Source of the DNA: Mesorhizobium carmichaelinearum
GTDB taxonomy: Bacteria > Pseudomonadota > Alphaproteobacteria > Rhizobiales > Rhizobiaceae
Direction of reading: 5' to 3'
DNA length: 64,000 nt
Assembly (NCBI RefSeq): GCF_900199455.1
Contig: NZ_FZQR01000001.1
Location: 124,001-188,000, forward strand
Shown here: one piece after another, positions 52,452-62,643 of the stretch
Numbering within the stretch: position 1 is the stretch's first letter
Layout: each line of letters begins with the position of its first letter
Made by a program: the position numbers and the translations under genes
The notes under the pieces: model-generated
Databases searched by the model: none
Seen by the model: the letters and a program-made list of their open reading frames with translations, nothing else
Told to the model about the DNA's origin: nothing

Positions 52452-53778
52452 CGGTCAGCGCCGCGAGCGGCAGCGAGAGCGTAACACAGGCTCCCTGCTC
52501 CAGGTTACGCGCTGAAAAGTCGCCTCCCAACTTTCGAACCACGTTGACGACGAGGAAAAGGCCGAGGCCACCGCCCGGCCGTCCCTTGCTCGACATATAG
52601 GGCTGGCCGAGTGCGGCCAGAATAGCCTCGTCGAAACCTGGCCCGCGATCGCGCACGGCAATCACCAGTTTCTCGCCCTGCCGTTCGGCAGTGACGCCAA
52701 TCCAATCGGGCGAGGCTTCCTGGGCGTTGTCGAACACGTTGAAGATGACCTGCTTCAGCGCCGTGTCGGAGACGATCTGCTCGTCGGGTTCGAAATCGTT
52801 GCTGTACTCCAGATTGAGCGGCTGGCGGCTGACACGCCATTCCTGGACCAGGTCATCGATGAAATGGCGGATGCTGGTGCGGATCGTGCCTTCGCCCCGC
52901 GCCTGTCCCGACGACATCAGGATGCCCGAGACGATGCTTTTGCAGCGCTCGATCTGCGCCTGCATTTCGGCGACGTCCCCGGCAAGTTCGCGGTTGCGGG
53001 TGACGCTGCGCATCTGGCGCCAGTCGGAGAGGATCACGGATATGGTCGAAAGTGGCGTGCCCAGCTCGTGCGCGGCGCCCGAGGCGAGCAGGCCCATGCG
53101 CACAATGTGATCCTCCTCGGCCGAGTGCTGGCGCAGGTCGGCGAGATAGGCATCGCGCTCGCGCAGATTGCGGTTGATGCGCGTCATGAAGATCACGATC
53201 AGGCCGGCCGCCAGCACGAAGCAGATGAACATGCCCCTGATGTGCAGGGCCAGCAGGTCGCTGCCGCCGTGATGCGGGATGGCGATCGGCTGGAACTGGA
53301 AGGTGAGGAAGACGAAGCAGGCGGAAGCGGCGGCCACCAGGCTCCAGGTCGACCAGGGTGTCAGCAGCGCGGCGCCAAGCGTGATCTGCAAGAGGTAGAG
53401 CGACACGAACGGGTTCGAGGCACCGCCGCTGAGGTAGAGCTGGGTGGTCAGCGCCGCCATGTCGAAAATCAGCGCGACGAACAGCTGCGCGTTTCTGATC
53501 GGGCGCTGGCCGCGCGAAGCCAGCAGGCTGAAGATGTTCAGCCCGACCAGGAAAAGCACGACGCCGGCCATCTCCGGCAGCGGCAGCGGGATATCGAACC
53601 AGTATTCCGTCACCAGAATGGTGAGCACCTGACCCGCCACCGCCAGCCAACGCAGCTGGATGAGCAGGAGCAGGTTCTTCCTGCTCGCCGCGCCGGGATC
53701 CGAGACCGTGCCGCCGTTACCCGCAAGGGATACCGCGAAGGATTTCTCGTTGCGAAGCGTTTGCGTCGGGAGGCTCAT
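52429..53778 (-). CDS. actS: ActS/PrrB/RegB-type redox sensor histidine kinase
   Basis: 449 aa. Six predicted membrane helices between residues 36 and 198, with the quinone-sensing heptapeptide GGASNPF at 118-124. H-box His237 in GAAHELGTPLSTIS. The redox-active cysteine expected for RegB is Cys279 (IERCKSIVSGIL). ATPase motifs are NAQEAS, DRGPGFDE and GGGLGLFLV. Its start overlaps the stop of the SURF1 gene (ATGA). Being encoded with a quinol oxidase fits a sensor of the quinone-pool state feeding back on cyo. Confidence 0.95.
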   Translation of the reverse strand: MSLPTQTLRNEKSFAVSLAGNGGTVSDPGAASRKNLLLLIQLRWLAVAGQVLTILVTEYWFDIPLPLPEMAGVVLFLVGLNIFSLLASRGQRPIRNAQLFVALIFDMAALTTQLYLSGGASNPFVSLYLLQITLGAALLTPWSTWSLVAAASACFVFLTFQFQPIAIPHHGGSDLLALHIRGMFICFVLAAGLIVIFMTRINRNLRERDAYLADLRQHSAEEDHIVRMGLLASGAAHELGTPLSTISVILSDWRQMRSVTRNRELAGDVAEMQAQIERCKSIVSGILMSSGQARGEGTIRTSIRHFIDDLVQEWRVSRQPLNLEYSNDFEPDEQIVSDTALKQVIFNVFDNAQEASPDWIGVTAERQGEKLVIAVRDRGPGFDEAILAALGQPYMSSKGRPGGGLGLFLVVNVVRKLGGDFSARNLEQGACVTLSLPLAALTDGDDREA

Positions 53779-54590
53779 CGTGCCGGTCCTCGCCGCCAGC
53801 GGGCGCCGATCATCGGCGCGGCCAGGGCCGCGGCAAGCATCGCAGCGAGCGTGAACCAGGTCAAAGCATAGACCAAATGGCTGTTGCGGAAAGTCACGAC
53901 GGTCAGACCACCGCGCGGCCAGCCGCCGGATGCTTCCGCATCGACGAAATAGGGGGCGACGTTGTTTGTCAGGCCGCGTGCGGTTGCGATGGCGGCGACG
54001 TCGCGCGAATACCAGCGATTGCCCGCAGCATCGTTGTTGCGCAGGAAGCCACCGCCGGGCTCGCTCATGCGCAACAGCCCGTCAATGGCTGCCGGCGCGG
54101 CGAAGCCGCCACTCTCCCGCTCGAACTCGGTCTTGCGCTCCTGGGGAATGAAGCCGCGGTTGACCAGCACGGCAAAGCCACGGTCGGTCCGCAGCGGCGT
54201 CAGCACCCAATAGCCGCCGCCAAGCTCCGTCACCGCTTGCACCAGCGTGTTGGCGCCGCCCAGAAAGTGCCCGGCCAATCGCACATGGCTGTACTCGTAA
54301 CCGGCCGCGGTCATGCCGTTCCAGTTCGCCGGGCCGGGCGCATCGGCAACGGGAGCATGGATGCGTTGGTCGACGCGGGCGATCAGGTCGAGCTTCCAGA
54401 CCCGCCTTTCAAGCTGCCATATGCCGAGCCCGAGAAACACCAGCACGCCGAGGAGCCCGAGCAGTGCGAGGAAAAGCCGCGACGCGGGCGATCTGCCGAC
54501 GTCCTTTCGTGGCGCGGCGGGCAAACCAATGCCGGCCTGCCCGATCCGTGCTTCGGCAGTGGTCCTCCCCGCGCCCGGCGCCGGGCTCAT
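53775..54590 (-). CDS. SURF1 family cytochrome oxidase biogenesis protein
   Basis: 271 aa. SURF1 fold with two membrane helices: one near residues 38-58 followed by LGIWQLERRVWKLDLIARVD, and one at the C-terminus (LVYALTWFTLAAMLAAALAA). Between them GYWVLTPLRTDRGFAVLVNR and GFIPQERKTEF are typical. SURF1 proteins help assemble heme-copper oxidases. Four-base overlaps with cyoD and actS place it in the cyo operon, so it probably serves this bo3-type oxidase. Confidence 0.92.
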   Translation of the reverse strand: MSPAPGAGRTTAEARIGQAGIGLPAAPRKDVGRSPASRLFLALLGLLGVLVFLGLGIWQLERRVWKLDLIARVDQRIHAPVADAPGPANWNGMTAAGYEYSHVRLAGHFLGGANTLVQAVTELGGGYWVLTPLRTDRGFAVLVNRGFIPQERKTEFERESGGFAAPAAIDGLLRMSEPGGGFLRNNDAAGNRWYSRDVAAIATARGLTNNVAPYFVDAEASGGWPRGGLTVVTFRNSHLVYALTWFTLAAMLAAALAAPMIGARWRRGPAR

Positions 54591-54961
54591 GGCATCTCGC
54601 GCATGTCGTGCAGCCCCGGCATCATGTTGGCATTGAGGTGGTACATCACCCAGAGCGAGCCGGTCAGCACGATGACGACCAGGATCAGCGTGAAGATCAG
54701 GGCCAGCATCGACCAGCCTCCCTCCGAGGCGGTGTTCATATGCAGGAAGAAGACCATGTGGACGACGATCTGCACCACCGCGAAGGCCATGATGACGATG
54801 GCCGTGGCCTGCTTGTTGTCGATGGCGCCGCTCATGACCAGCCAGAACGGAATGGCGGTCAGGATCACCGACAGGATGAAGCCAATCAGATAGCCCCTGA
54901 ACGATCCATGCGCGGCTCCGCCATGGGCGTGGCTGTGATCGGTGTGATCATGAGCGCTCAT
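54587..54961 (-). CDS. cyoD: cytochrome bo3 quinol oxidase subunit IV
   Basis: 124 aa. A histidine-rich N-terminus (MSAHDHTDHSHAHGGAAHGS) precedes three membrane helices, as in CyoD. Characteristic VHMVFFLHMNTASEGGWSML in the middle and HLNANMMPGLH at the end. Assists assembly of the CuB site of subunit I. Overlaps cyoC by four bases. Confidence 0.95.
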   Translation of the reverse strand: MSAHDHTDHSHAHGGAAHGSFRGYLIGFILSVILTAIPFWLVMSGAIDNKQATAIVIMAFAVVQIVVHMVFFLHMNTASEGGWSMLALIFTLILVVIVLTGSLWVMYHLNANMMPGLHDMREMP

Positions 54962-55584
54962 CGCAACATCCCCATCAGATAGACGAAGGTGAAGACGCCG
55001 ATCCAGACGACGTCGAGAAAATGCCAGAACATCGAGAGGCACATCAGCCGGCGGCGATTGGCCTCGGTGAGGCCGAACCGGGCGACCTGCGTCATCAGCG
55101 TCACCATCCAGACAATGCCGAAGGTGACGTGCAGGCCGTGCGTTCCAACCAGGGTGAAGAAAGACGACAGGAAGGCGCTGCGCTGTGGCGTGGCGCCTTC
55201 ATGGATCATGTGCGCGAATTCGTAGAGCTCGATCGACAGGAAGGCGAGGCCGAACAGCCCGGTTACGGCAAGCCAGGCTTGCGTCGCCGCGACGCGGCCC
55301 TTGTCCATGGTCAGCATGGCAAAACCATAGGTGATCGAGGACAAGAGCAGCATGGTGGTGTTGACCGCCACCAGATCGAGATCGAACAGGTCCTTCGGCG
55401 CTGGCCCCGCCGCGTAATTGCCGCCGAGCACGCCATAGGCCGCGAACAGCATGGCGAAGATCAGGCAGTCGCTCATCAGATAGAGCCAGAAGCCAAGCAT
55501 GGTGCTGCTGCCTTCGGCATGCGCATGCTCTTCTTCCAGATGGAAGACCGGTTCAGTGCCGGCCATGGTTGCTGTCGATGCCAT
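54958..55584 (-). CDS. cyoC: cytochrome bo3 quinol oxidase subunit III
   Basis: 208 aa, five membrane helices. Signatures: MLGFWLYLMSDCLIFAMLFA, TTMLLLSSITYGFAMLTMDK, FFTLVGTHGLHVTFGIVWM and LSMFWHFLDVVWIGVFTFVY. Structural subunit of the heme-copper quinol oxidase. ATG at 55584 is preferred over a TTG two codons upstream. Nine bases after cyoB. Confidence 0.95.
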   Translation of the reverse strand: MASTATMAGTEPVFHLEEEHAHAEGSSTMLGFWLYLMSDCLIFAMLFAAYGVLGGNYAAGPAPKDLFDLDLVAVNTTMLLLSSITYGFAMLTMDKGRVAATQAWLAVTGLFGLAFLSIELYEFAHMIHEGATPQRSAFLSSFFTLVGTHGLHVTFGIVWMVTLMTQVARFGLTEANRRRLMCLSMFWHFLDVVWIGVFTFVYLMGMLR

Positions 55585-55593
55585 GCTCAAACC

Positions 55594-57591
55594 CTAGCCC
55601 TGGGCGGCGAGGAGCGTCGTCCTCGCCGCCTCCGTCTGCGTGACTTCGGCAGCCGGAATGTGGAAGTCGCGGTGATAGTTGAAAGTGTGGCCGATCGCGG
55701 TGGCGATCAGGCAGACGAAGCTCAACGCGGCCAGCCACCAGATGTACCAGATCAGGCCGAAACCGAGCGCGACGCTGAAGGCGGCCAGGATGACACCGGT
55801 GCCGGTGTTGCTGGGCATATGGATCGGCTTGAAGCCCGAGAGCGGCCTGATGTAGCCGGCCTTCTTCATGTCCCACCAGGCGTCGTTGTCGCGCACCACA
55901 GGCGTGAAGGCGAAGTTGTAGGCGGGCGGCGGCGAGGAGGTCGACCATTCGAGCGTGCGGCCGTCCCAGGGATCGCCGGTCGGATCGGTCAGCGCCTCGC
56001 GCTTGCGGATGGAAACGAAGATCTGGATCAGGAAGGCGGCGATGCCGAAGGCGATCAGCACCGCGCCGAAGGCGGCGATGACGAACCAGATCTGCAGCGA
56101 GGGATCGTCGAAGACGCGCATGCGTCGTGTCACGCCCATCAGGCCGAGAATGTAGAGCGGCATGAAGGCGAACCAGAAGCCGACCACCCAGCACCAGAAC
56201 GAGACCTTGCCCCAGAACGGATCGAGCTTGAAGCCGAAGGCCTTGGGCCACCAGTAGGCGATGCCGGCGAACAGGCCGAACAGCACGCCGCCGATGATGA
56301 CGTTATGGAAATGCGCGATCAGGAACAGGCTGTTGTGCAGCACGAAGTCCGCCGGCGGCACGGCAAGCAGCACGCCGGTCATGCCGCCGACGACGAAGGT
56401 CAGCATGAAGGCCATCGTCCACATCATCGGCAGTTCGAAGCGGATCCGGCCGCGATACATTGTGAACAGCCAGTTGAAGATCTTCGCTCCGGTCGGGATC
56501 GATATGATCATCGTCGTGATGCCGAAGAAGGAATTGACGCTGGCGCCGGAGCCCATGGTGAAGAAGTGGTGCAGCCAGACCAGGTACGACAGGATGGTGA
56601 TGACCACCGTGGCGTAGACCATCGAGGTGTAGCCGAACAGGCGCTTGCCGGAGAAGGTCGAGGTGACCTCGGAAAAGACGCCGAACAGCGGCAGGATGAG
56701 GATGTAGACTTCCGGGTGACCCCAAATCCAGATGAGGTTCACATACATCATCGGGTTGCCGCCGAAATCGTTGGTGAAGAAATTGGTGCCGACATAGCGG
56801 TCGAGCGCCAAGAGCGAGAGCACCGCCGTCAGCACCGGGAAGGACGCCACGATCAGCACGTTGGTGCAGAGCGACGTCCAGGTGAAGACGGGCATGCGCA
56901 TCATTGTCATGCCGGGCGCGCGCATCTTGATGATGGTGCAGATCAGGTTGATGCCCGACAACGTCGTGCCGACGCCCGCCACCTGCAGCGCCCAGATGTA
57001 ATAGTCGACGCCGACGTCAGGACTGTAGCCGATGCCGGAGAGCGGCGGATAGGCGAGCCAGCCGGTGCGGGCGAATTCACCGACGAACAGCGAGGCCATG
57101 ACTAGGATGGCGCCGCCAACCGTCATCCAGAAGCTGAAATTGTTGAGGAAAGGGAAGGAAACGTCGCGCGCGCCGATCTGCAGCGGCACGACGAAGTTCA
57201 TCAGGCCGGTGACGAAGGGCATCGCCACGAAGAAGATCATGATCACGCCGTGGGCGGTGAAGATCTGGTCGTAGTGATGTGAATTGAGGTAGCCCTCGGA
57301 ACCGTTGAAGGCGATGGCCTGCTGCAGGCGCATCATGATGGCGTCGGAGAAGCCGCGCAGCAGCATGACGAGGCCGAGCACCATGTACATGATGCCGATC
57401 TTCTTGTGGTCGACGCTGGTGAACCACTCGCGCCAGAGGTAGCCCCACAGTTTGAAGTAGGTGATCACGCCGAGAAGGGCGATGCCGCCGAGCGCCACCG
57501 CGGCGAAGGTGGCGACGACGATCGGCTCGTGCAACGGCAGCGCGTCCAAGGTGAGACGGCCGAAGATGAATTTGGTCAGCGTATCGGGCAT
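55594..57591 (-). CDS. cyoB: cytochrome bo3 quinol oxidase subunit I
   Basis: 665 aa (E. coli 663), about 15 membrane helices. Heme-copper catalytic core: [20 protein letters not shown] with heme ligand His, [20 protein letters not shown] (CuB His and the His-Tyr cross-link region), [12 protein letters not shown], and [20 protein letters not shown] with the two heme ligands. Reduces O2 with ubiquinol and pumps protons. Ten bases after cyoA. Confidence 0.97.
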   Translation of the reverse strand: MPDTLTKFIFGRLTLDALPLHEPIVVATFAAVALGGIALLGVITYFKLWGYLWREWFTSVDHKKIGIMYMVLGLVMLLRGFSDAIMMRLQQAIAFNGSEGYLNSHHYDQIFTAHGVIMIFFVAMPFVTGLMNFVVPLQIGARDVSFPFLNNFSFWMTVGGAILVMASLFVGEFARTGWLAYPPLSGIGYSPDVGVDYYIWALQVAGVGTTLSGINLICTIIKMRAPGMTMMRMPVFTWTSLCTNVLIVASFPVLTAVLSLLALDRYVGTNFFTNDFGGNPMMYVNLIWIWGHPEVYILILPLFGVFSEVTSTFSGKRLFGYTSMVYATVVITILSYLVWLHHFFTMGSGASVNSFFGITTMIISIPTGAKIFNWLFTMYRGRIRFELPMMWTMAFMLTFVVGGMTGVLLAVPPADFVLHNSLFLIAHFHNVIIGGVLFGLFAGIAYWWPKAFGFKLDPFWGKVSFWCWVVGFWFAFMPLYILGLMGVTRRMRVFDDPSLQIWFVIAAFGAVLIAFGIAAFLIQIFVSIRKREALTDPTGDPWDGRTLEWSTSSPPPAYNFAFTPVVRDNDAWWDMKKAGYIRPLSGFKPIHMPSNTGTGVILAAFSVALGFGLIWYIWWLAALSFVCLIATAIGHTFNYHRDFHIPAAEVTQTEAARTTLLAAQG

Positions 57592-57601
57592 CTTCTGTCT
57601 C

Positions 57602-58783
57602 TCACAATTCGCGCCGCAGCAGGCCAAGCGACGGCGTATCCGCCTCGGCGCGACGGCTCTCGGTTCCGGGCCTGAGCAGCCCCGCCCCGCGCAGCGGGGA
57701 AAGATTCCTGGCCGGCCAATCCGTCGGCGTGGCATTGCTGGCAGCGCGCGCCGCAGCAGCCGCCTCCTCCGCCGTGCAGATGCTGGCGACATAGAACGGA
57801 TCGTTGCCGAACACCGCGCCGCGCCGGGCGAGCTTGTCATATTGCAGCGGCAGCGTGTTGCGCACACCCGCAAGACCGAGGCCGCCCTTGGCGTCGATCG
57901 ACATCATCTCGTTCATGCACATCTTGCTGCGCTCGACGCACAGATTGAGAATGGCGCCGTAAAGGTCGGGATCGACGGAGGCATAGTGGCGTACCGGCTC
58001 GTTCTCGCTCGGCTTTTCGAGTTCGAGATAGCTCTCGCGGCTGAGCGCCGCCGACGCGGTCCTGGCCTGCGCCACCCACTGCTCGAAAGCCTGGTCGGAC
58101 AGGCCGTGGAAGGCGAAGCGCATGCCGGAAAAACCGGCGCCGCTGTAATTGGCCGAGAAGCCGCTATAGGTGCCCGGCCGGTTGATGACGGCGTGCAGCT
58201 TCGTCTCCATCGCCGGCATGGCATAGATCTGCCCGGCAAGGGCTGGAATGTAGAAGGAATTCATCACCGCCGACGAGGTGATGCGGAAGTCGATCGGCTG
58301 GTTGACCGGCGCCGCCAGTTCGTTGACGGAGGCGATGCCGTAGTCGGGATAGATGAAGAGCCATTTCCAGTCGAGCGCCACGACCTCGACCCGGAGCGGC
58401 TTGTGCAACTGGGTAACGGGCTGGCCGGGCTCGATGCGGTCGATGCGGCGGTACGGGTCGAGCAGATGCGTGCCGAGCCAGGTCAGCGCGCCAAGGCAGA
58501 TGATGATGAGCAGGGGCGCCGCCCAGATCACCAGTTCCAGCTTCGTCGAATGATCCCAGTCCGGCGCATAGGTCGCCGAGGCGTTGGACTGCCGGTAGCG
58601 CCAGGCGAAGAAGACAGTCAGCGCCATGACCGGGACGATGATGACCAACATCAGCAGGGTCGAGACCACGAGCAGGTCGCGCTGCTGGGCCGCGACATCG
58701 CCGGCGGGTGCCAGTACGACCAGATCGCAGCCGCTCAACAGCCCGGCCAGGGGAAACAGAAGCAAGGCTCCAAATCGTTTCAT
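57602..58783 (-). CDS. cyoA: cytochrome bo3 quinol oxidase subunit II
   Basis: 393 aa lipoprotein. Lipobox LLSGC with lipidated Cys19, two membrane helices ([20 protein letters not shown] and [20 protein letters not shown]), then a periplasmic cupredoxin-like domain ([52 protein letters not shown]) without CuA ligands, as expected for a quinol oxidase. The C-terminal 80 residues extend beyond the core and include two cysteines. First gene of the operon; promoter in the interval to 58997. Confidence 0.95.
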   Translation of the reverse strand: MKRFGALLLFPLAGLLSGCDLVVLAPAGDVAAQQRDLLVVSTLLMLVIIVPVMALTVFFAWRYRQSNASATYAPDWDHSTKLELVIWAAPLLIIICLGALTWLGTHLLDPYRRIDRIEPGQPVTQLHKPLRVEVVALDWKWLFIYPDYGIASVNELAAPVNQPIDFRITSSAVMNSFYIPALAGQIYAMPAMETKLHAVINRPGTYSGFSANYSGAGFSGMRFAFHGLSDQAFEQWVAQARTASAALSRESYLELEKPSENEPVRHYASVDPDLYGAILNLCVERSKMCMNEMMSIDAKGGLGLAGVRNTLPLQYDKLARRGAVFGNDPFYVASICTAEEAAAAARAASNATPTDWPARNLSPLRGAGLLRPGTESRRAEADTPSLGLLRREL

Positions 58784-58869
58784 CAAACGCTGCCCTCGAT
58801 GGACCGCCGCAACCGTTCATGTTGCAGTGCGGTATCGATCAAGGGCTACTGCTCGCGGCGCTGTGGTAA

Positions 58870-58890
58870 CATTGGACAATTTGTCCAATG
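58870..58890. promoter_or_regulatory. perfect palindromic operator between cyoA and MFS genes
   Basis: Two 10-bp arms, CATTGGACAA (58870-58879) and its exact complement (58881-58890), with one central base. It lies 87 bp upstream of cyoA and 108 bp upstream of the divergent transporter gene, so it could serve either or both promoters. Not an ActR-type or FNR-type site by inspection; the binding protein is unknown. Confidence 0.65.
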
Positions 58891-58997
58891 CCCAGCCGGC
58901 ATGCCTTTGGCGCAGTGTGCAGTGCACAATGGAACCCTTGGGGAATCCCCAGAATTGGGTCCCGGACACTTCATTCCACGCGGTGGCGACGGATAAG

Positions 58998-60320
58998 ATG
59001 GCTCAGACTTCGACTGCCGAAACGAACAGCGAACTGATCGGCTCGCACCATGGCCAGGTCAGCGCCGGCGATATCGCGGTCGGCGTGATCGTCGGCAGGA
59101 CGTCGGAGTTCTTCGACTTCTTCGTCTATGCGATCGCGTCCGTCATCGTGTTTCCCAAGTTGGTGTTTCCGACGCACGATCCGCTTGCCGGAACGCTCTA
59201 TTCCTTCTCCATATTCGCGCTCGCCTTCGTCGCGCGCCCGTTCGGCTCCGTGCTGTTCATGGCCATCGATCGCGCCTATGGCCGCGGCGCGAAACTGACG
59301 ATCGCGCTGTTCCTGCTCGGCACGTCGACCGTCGCCATCGCGTTTCTGCCGGCCTATGGCGACATCGGTGCGGTCGCGGTATGGCTTTTGGCGCTTGCCC
59401 GTATCGGCCAGGGGCTGGCGCTCGGCGGAACGTGGGACGGTCTGCCCTCGCTGCTGGCGCTCAACGCGCCTGAGAATCGGCGCGGCTTCTATGCCATGAT
59501 CCCGCAATTGGGGGCGCCGATCGGCCTCATCGTGGCAAGCTCCCTCTTCGCCTTCTTCGTCGCCAATCTGTCGGCCGACGACTTCTTCTCCTGGGGCTGG
59601 CGCTATCCCTTCTTCGTCGCCTTCGCCATCAATGTCGTGGCGCTGTTCGCCAGGCTGCGCATTGTCGTCACGCCCGAATTCTCGAAACTGTACGAGAGCG
59701 GTGACCTGCAGCCGACGCGCATAAGGGACACGATCCGGGCCGAGGGCCACAACGTCGTCATCGGCGCCTTCGCACCACTGGCGAGTTTCGCGCTGTTTCA
59801 CATGGTGACGGTGTTTCCGCTTTCCTGGGTGTTCCTGTTCACCAATGAGGGGCCGGCACGCTTCCTGATGATCGAGGCGGTGAGCGCGCTGTTCGGCATC
59901 GCGGCCATCGTCGCATCGGGGCCACTGGCCGATCGCGTCGGACGCCGTGCGCTGCTCGGCGGTTCGGCGATCGCCATCGCGACCTTCAGCGGCTTTGCCC
60001 CGCAGCTTCTGGACGGCGGCGCCATCGGCGAGGCGCTGTTCATGGTGTTGGGCTTCATCCTGCTGGGGCTGAGCTTCGGGCAATCGTCGGGCGTCGTCGC
60101 CTCGAGCTTTTCCCGGCAGTATCGCTATACCGGCTCGGCGATCACCTCGGATCTGGCATGGATGTTCGGCGCCGGCTTCGCGCCGCTCGCCGCCCTGCTG
60201 CTGGCCGGCAATTTCGGCCTCATCGCCGCTGGCGCCTATCTGCTGTCGGGCGCTGCCTGCACATTGCTTGCGCTGTGGATCGACGGGCGCCGCCCGGCCG
60301 CAGACCGTCAACCCGACTGA
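58998..60320 (+). CDS. MFS transporter, metabolite/H+ symporter type
   Basis: 440 aa, 12 predicted membrane helices. MHS-type features: VGRTSEFFDFFVYAIASVIV in helix 1, the loop ALFLLGTSTVAIAFLP, ARIGQGLALGGTWDG, and LADRVGRRALLGGSAIAI in the second half. Probably imports an organic acid or similar solute with H+; substrate unknown. I start at ATG 58998; an in-frame GTG at 58983 is possible. Such transporters often adjoin cyoABCD in rhizobia. Confidence 0.9.
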   Translation: MAQTSTAETNSELIGSHHGQVSAGDIAVGVIVGRTSEFFDFFVYAIASVIVFPKLVFPTHDPLAGTLYSFSIFALAFVARPFGSVLFMAIDRAYGRGAKLTIALFLLGTSTVAIAFLPAYGDIGAVAVWLLALARIGQGLALGGTWDGLPSLLALNAPENRRGFYAMIPQLGAPIGLIVASSLFAFFVANLSADDFFSWGWRYPFFVAFAINVVALFARLRIVVTPEFSKLYESGDLQPTRIRDTIRAEGHNVVIGAFAPLASFALFHMVTVFPLSWVFLFTNEGPARFLMIEAVSALFGIAAIVASGPLADRVGRRALLGGSAIAIATFSGFAPQLLDGGAIGEALFMVLGFILLGLSFGQSSGVVASSFSRQYRYTGSAITSDLAWMFGAGFAPLAALLLAGNFGLIAAGAYLLSGAACTLLALWIDGRRPAADRQPD

Positions 60321-60336
60321 CTTTCGCCCGACGCAA

Positions 60337-61356
60337 TTATTGCGCGACCCGCACGATGAGCTTGCCGAAATTCTTGCCTTCGAGAAGCCCGAGGAAAGCC
60401 TGCGGCGCATTCTCCAGGCCATCGACGATATCTTCCCTGTAGCGGACCTGGCCGGACGCGATCCACCCGGCCATCTCGCGATAGAAGGCCGGGCGCTGGT
60501 CGACAAATTCGCGCTGGATGAAGCCCCTGATCGTCAGGCTGCGGTGAAGCACCTGCTGCATCAGCGTCGGCAGCCGGTCGGTACCGGAAGCAGCGACGGT
60601 GTTGTATTGCGCGATCAAGCCGCAGACAGGCACGCGCGCGAACTCGTTTAGCAGGGGAAACACCGCATCCCAGACAGGACCGCCGACATTCTCGAAATAG
60701 ACGTCGATGCCATCCGGGCAGGCCGCCTTTAGCTGCTCGGCGAAATCGTCGGCCCGGTGATCGACGACCGCGTCGAAGCTGAGCTCCTGCCGCACGAAGG
60801 CGCATTTGTCGGCACCGCCGGCGATGCCAACGGCGCGCGCGCCCTTGATGCGTGCGATCTGGCCGACGGCCGAGCCGACCGCGCCGCTGGCCGCCGCAAC
60901 GACCACGGTCTCGCCGGCCTTTGGCTGTCCGATCGTCAGCAGGCCGGCATAGGCGGTGAAACCCGGCATGCCAAGCACGCCAAGCGCGGTTGTGACGGGT
61001 GCCGCCGCGGGATCGAGCTTGTGCAGCCCGACACCGTCGGACAGGGCAAAACCCTGCCATCCCGAGTGGGACAGCACGATATCGCCTTCCGCGAAATCGG
61101 CATGGCGGGATCTGACGACGCGCGCAACAGTGCCGCCTTCCATCACGCCGTCGATCTCGACCGGCTTGGCGTAGGATCTGGCGGCGTTCATGCGGCCGCG
61201 CATATAGGGATCAAGCGACAGATAGAGGATCTGGAGCAGCAGTTCGCCCTCGCCCGGCTCGGCGATCCCGACGGACTCGATGCGGAAGTCGCCCGGCTTC
61301 GGCCGGCCTTGCGGTCGTGCCGCCAGCACGATGCGGGTGTTCGTCTCGGTCGACAT
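60337..61356 (-). CDS. NADPH-dependent medium-chain reductase (CurA/leukotriene-B4 dehydrogenase type)
   Basis: 339 aa, zinc-free MDR enzyme of the enoyl-reductase kind. LSLDPYMRGRMNAARSYAKP is the signature of this subfamily. The NADPH site contains AAASGAVGSAVGQIARIKGA, then IDVYFENVGGPVWDAVFPLL and GLIAQYN. It reduces activated carbon-carbon double bonds of enones; the natural substrate is unknown. Convergent with the MFS gene (16 bp between stops). Confidence 0.92.
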   Translation of the reverse strand: MSTETNTRIVLAARPQGRPKPGDFRIESVGIAEPGEGELLLQILYLSLDPYMRGRMNAARSYAKPVEIDGVMEGGTVARVVRSRHADFAEGDIVLSHSGWQGFALSDGVGLHKLDPAAAPVTTALGVLGMPGFTAYAGLLTIGQPKAGETVVVAAASGAVGSAVGQIARIKGARAVGIAGGADKCAFVRQELSFDAVVDHRADDFAEQLKAACPDGIDVYFENVGGPVWDAVFPLLNEFARVPVCGLIAQYNTVAASGTDRLPTLMQQVLHRSLTIRGFIQREFVDQRPAFYREMAGWIASGQVRYREDIVDGLENAPQAFLGLLEGKNFGKLIVRVAQ

Positions 61357-61425
61357 TGGGTGCTCCCTTCGAACGACGTTCTACGCGAAGAACCTATCGG
61401 ATGGCGAGGCGCATTGGCGATCGGC

Positions 61426-62607
61426 TCAAGGTCGCCGGGCAACACCGATCCAGTCTAGCCGCGCGGCGGGAATGAGGCCGTAATTGTAGAAATTGATGCC
61501 GTCGACATCGGACGCCAGCGCCGGCTTCACTTTGGCCGTGAGGATGTCTGGGCCGGCCATTTCCGGATAGAACAACCGATAGCCGGCGCCGAGGAATTTT
61601 TCCGCGCCGAGTGCTGCCCGGCCGGCCGCCATCAGACTCGTGACGTCGGCGGCCTGCATGTCGTAGGCACACAGGATCGCCCCGTCGCAGACTTTGCCGA
61701 GTGCCGCCAGATCGCAGCCGCCAAGCCAGCCGTCCTTGAGGTCGATGATGACGACGGCCGTCCTGGAGTCAGCAACTTCGCGCAATTCCGCGACAAGGCT
61801 GGTCACCGGCTCGAACCGCCAGTCGAGATAGGCGTGGAGTTCCGGCCAGGGCCGAAACGTCTCGAGGCCGCTCGCCGGAAAATCCGGAAACCGCCGCTGC
61901 GGCACCGCGCGCTCGCAGGTCTCGGTGATCCATTGGCGGACCAATTTGCGCGCCGGCTCGCCATCTATTCCCGCGCCGGCGGCCCGGGCCAGGCAGGACG
62001 GGCAGAAGCACAGAGACAGCAGAAAATCGTCCTCCGGCGTCAGCCCGACACCATCCTTCTCGTGATGGTATTCGTGGGCGAAGCCCATGAAGGACGGGCT
62101 CTCAAGCTCGATCCTGTCCGGCCTGTAGCTGTGCGAGATATCGGCGACCAACGCACGGACATAGGCGCGCGCATCCGGATGCGAGGGACAGAGATTGTAG
62201 TAATTGGCATCGCCAAAGGCGTTGCGGGTGACGGCTTGCGGATGAAGCATGCCAAGCCGCGTATTGTGCAGGCAAACCGTCCAGCAGGAGACGCCGAGCC
62301 CACCAGCCTCACGCCTGCGGACGAGGTCGCCAAGCACATCGCCGCCATGCGTAATCACGTGGGCAACTTTCGGCTGGATCGTGAGTCCGGCCCAGCGCGA
62401 CGGCGTCGGCTTGAAATAGATGGTGCCGTCCTCGGGAAAATAGGCTTTGCGGCGCGGGCTGCGCGGCTGCAGGAAGCGGCCGGCATGATACGACGTCGCA
62501 AGGCTGATCATGTTGAGCCCGGCGCGCTGGACAAGATCGCGCTCGACCGTCTCCAGGCCCAGATCCTGGACATCCCAGGGGTAGGTCCACATGGACAATT
62601 GTTGCAT
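61426..62607 (-). CDS. hypothetical TIM-barrel protein (glycoside-hydrolase-like)
   Basis: 393 aa, soluble. Alternating beta/alpha pattern. Notable: MWTYPWDVQDLGLETVERDL, VSCWTVCLHNTRLGMLHPQA, NLCPSHPDARAYVRALVADI, IELESPSFMGFAHEYHHEKD (acidic and His residues that could be catalytic), SLCFCPSCLARAAGAGIDGE (CxxC), and INFYNYGLIPAARLDWIGVA at the end. It resembles putative alpha-amylase-like or GH-A barrels without a named family. It lies 36 bp downstream of the aspartoacylase-type gene on the same strand, suggesting joint catabolism of an N-acyl or glycosyl amino compound. GAGGATATTCC precedes the ATG. Confidence 0.75.
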   Translation of the reverse strand: MQQLSMWTYPWDVQDLGLETVERDLVQRAGLNMISLATSYHAGRFLQPRSPRRKAYFPEDGTIYFKPTPSRWAGLTIQPKVAHVITHGGDVLGDLVRRREAGGLGVSCWTVCLHNTRLGMLHPQAVTRNAFGDANYYNLCPSHPDARAYVRALVADISHSYRPDRIELESPSFMGFAHEYHHEKDGVGLTPEDDFLLSLCFCPSCLARAAGAGIDGEPARKLVRQWITETCERAVPQRRFPDFPASGLETFRPWPELHAYLDWRFEPVTSLVAELREVADSRTAVVIIDLKDGWLGGCDLAALGKVCDGAILCAYDMQAADVTSLMAAGRAALGAEKFLGAGYRLFYPEMAGPDILTAKVKPALASDVDGINFYNYGLIPAARLDWIGVARRP

Positions 62608-62643
62608 GGAATATCCTCGTGGATGTTTTGCGGAACTATTCTG

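Noticed and set aside
55021..57105. Plus-strand frame of 694 codons across cyoC/cyoB
   Set aside because: Antisense shadow rich in His, Arg, Glu and Gly; cyoB and cyoC on the other strand are unambiguous.
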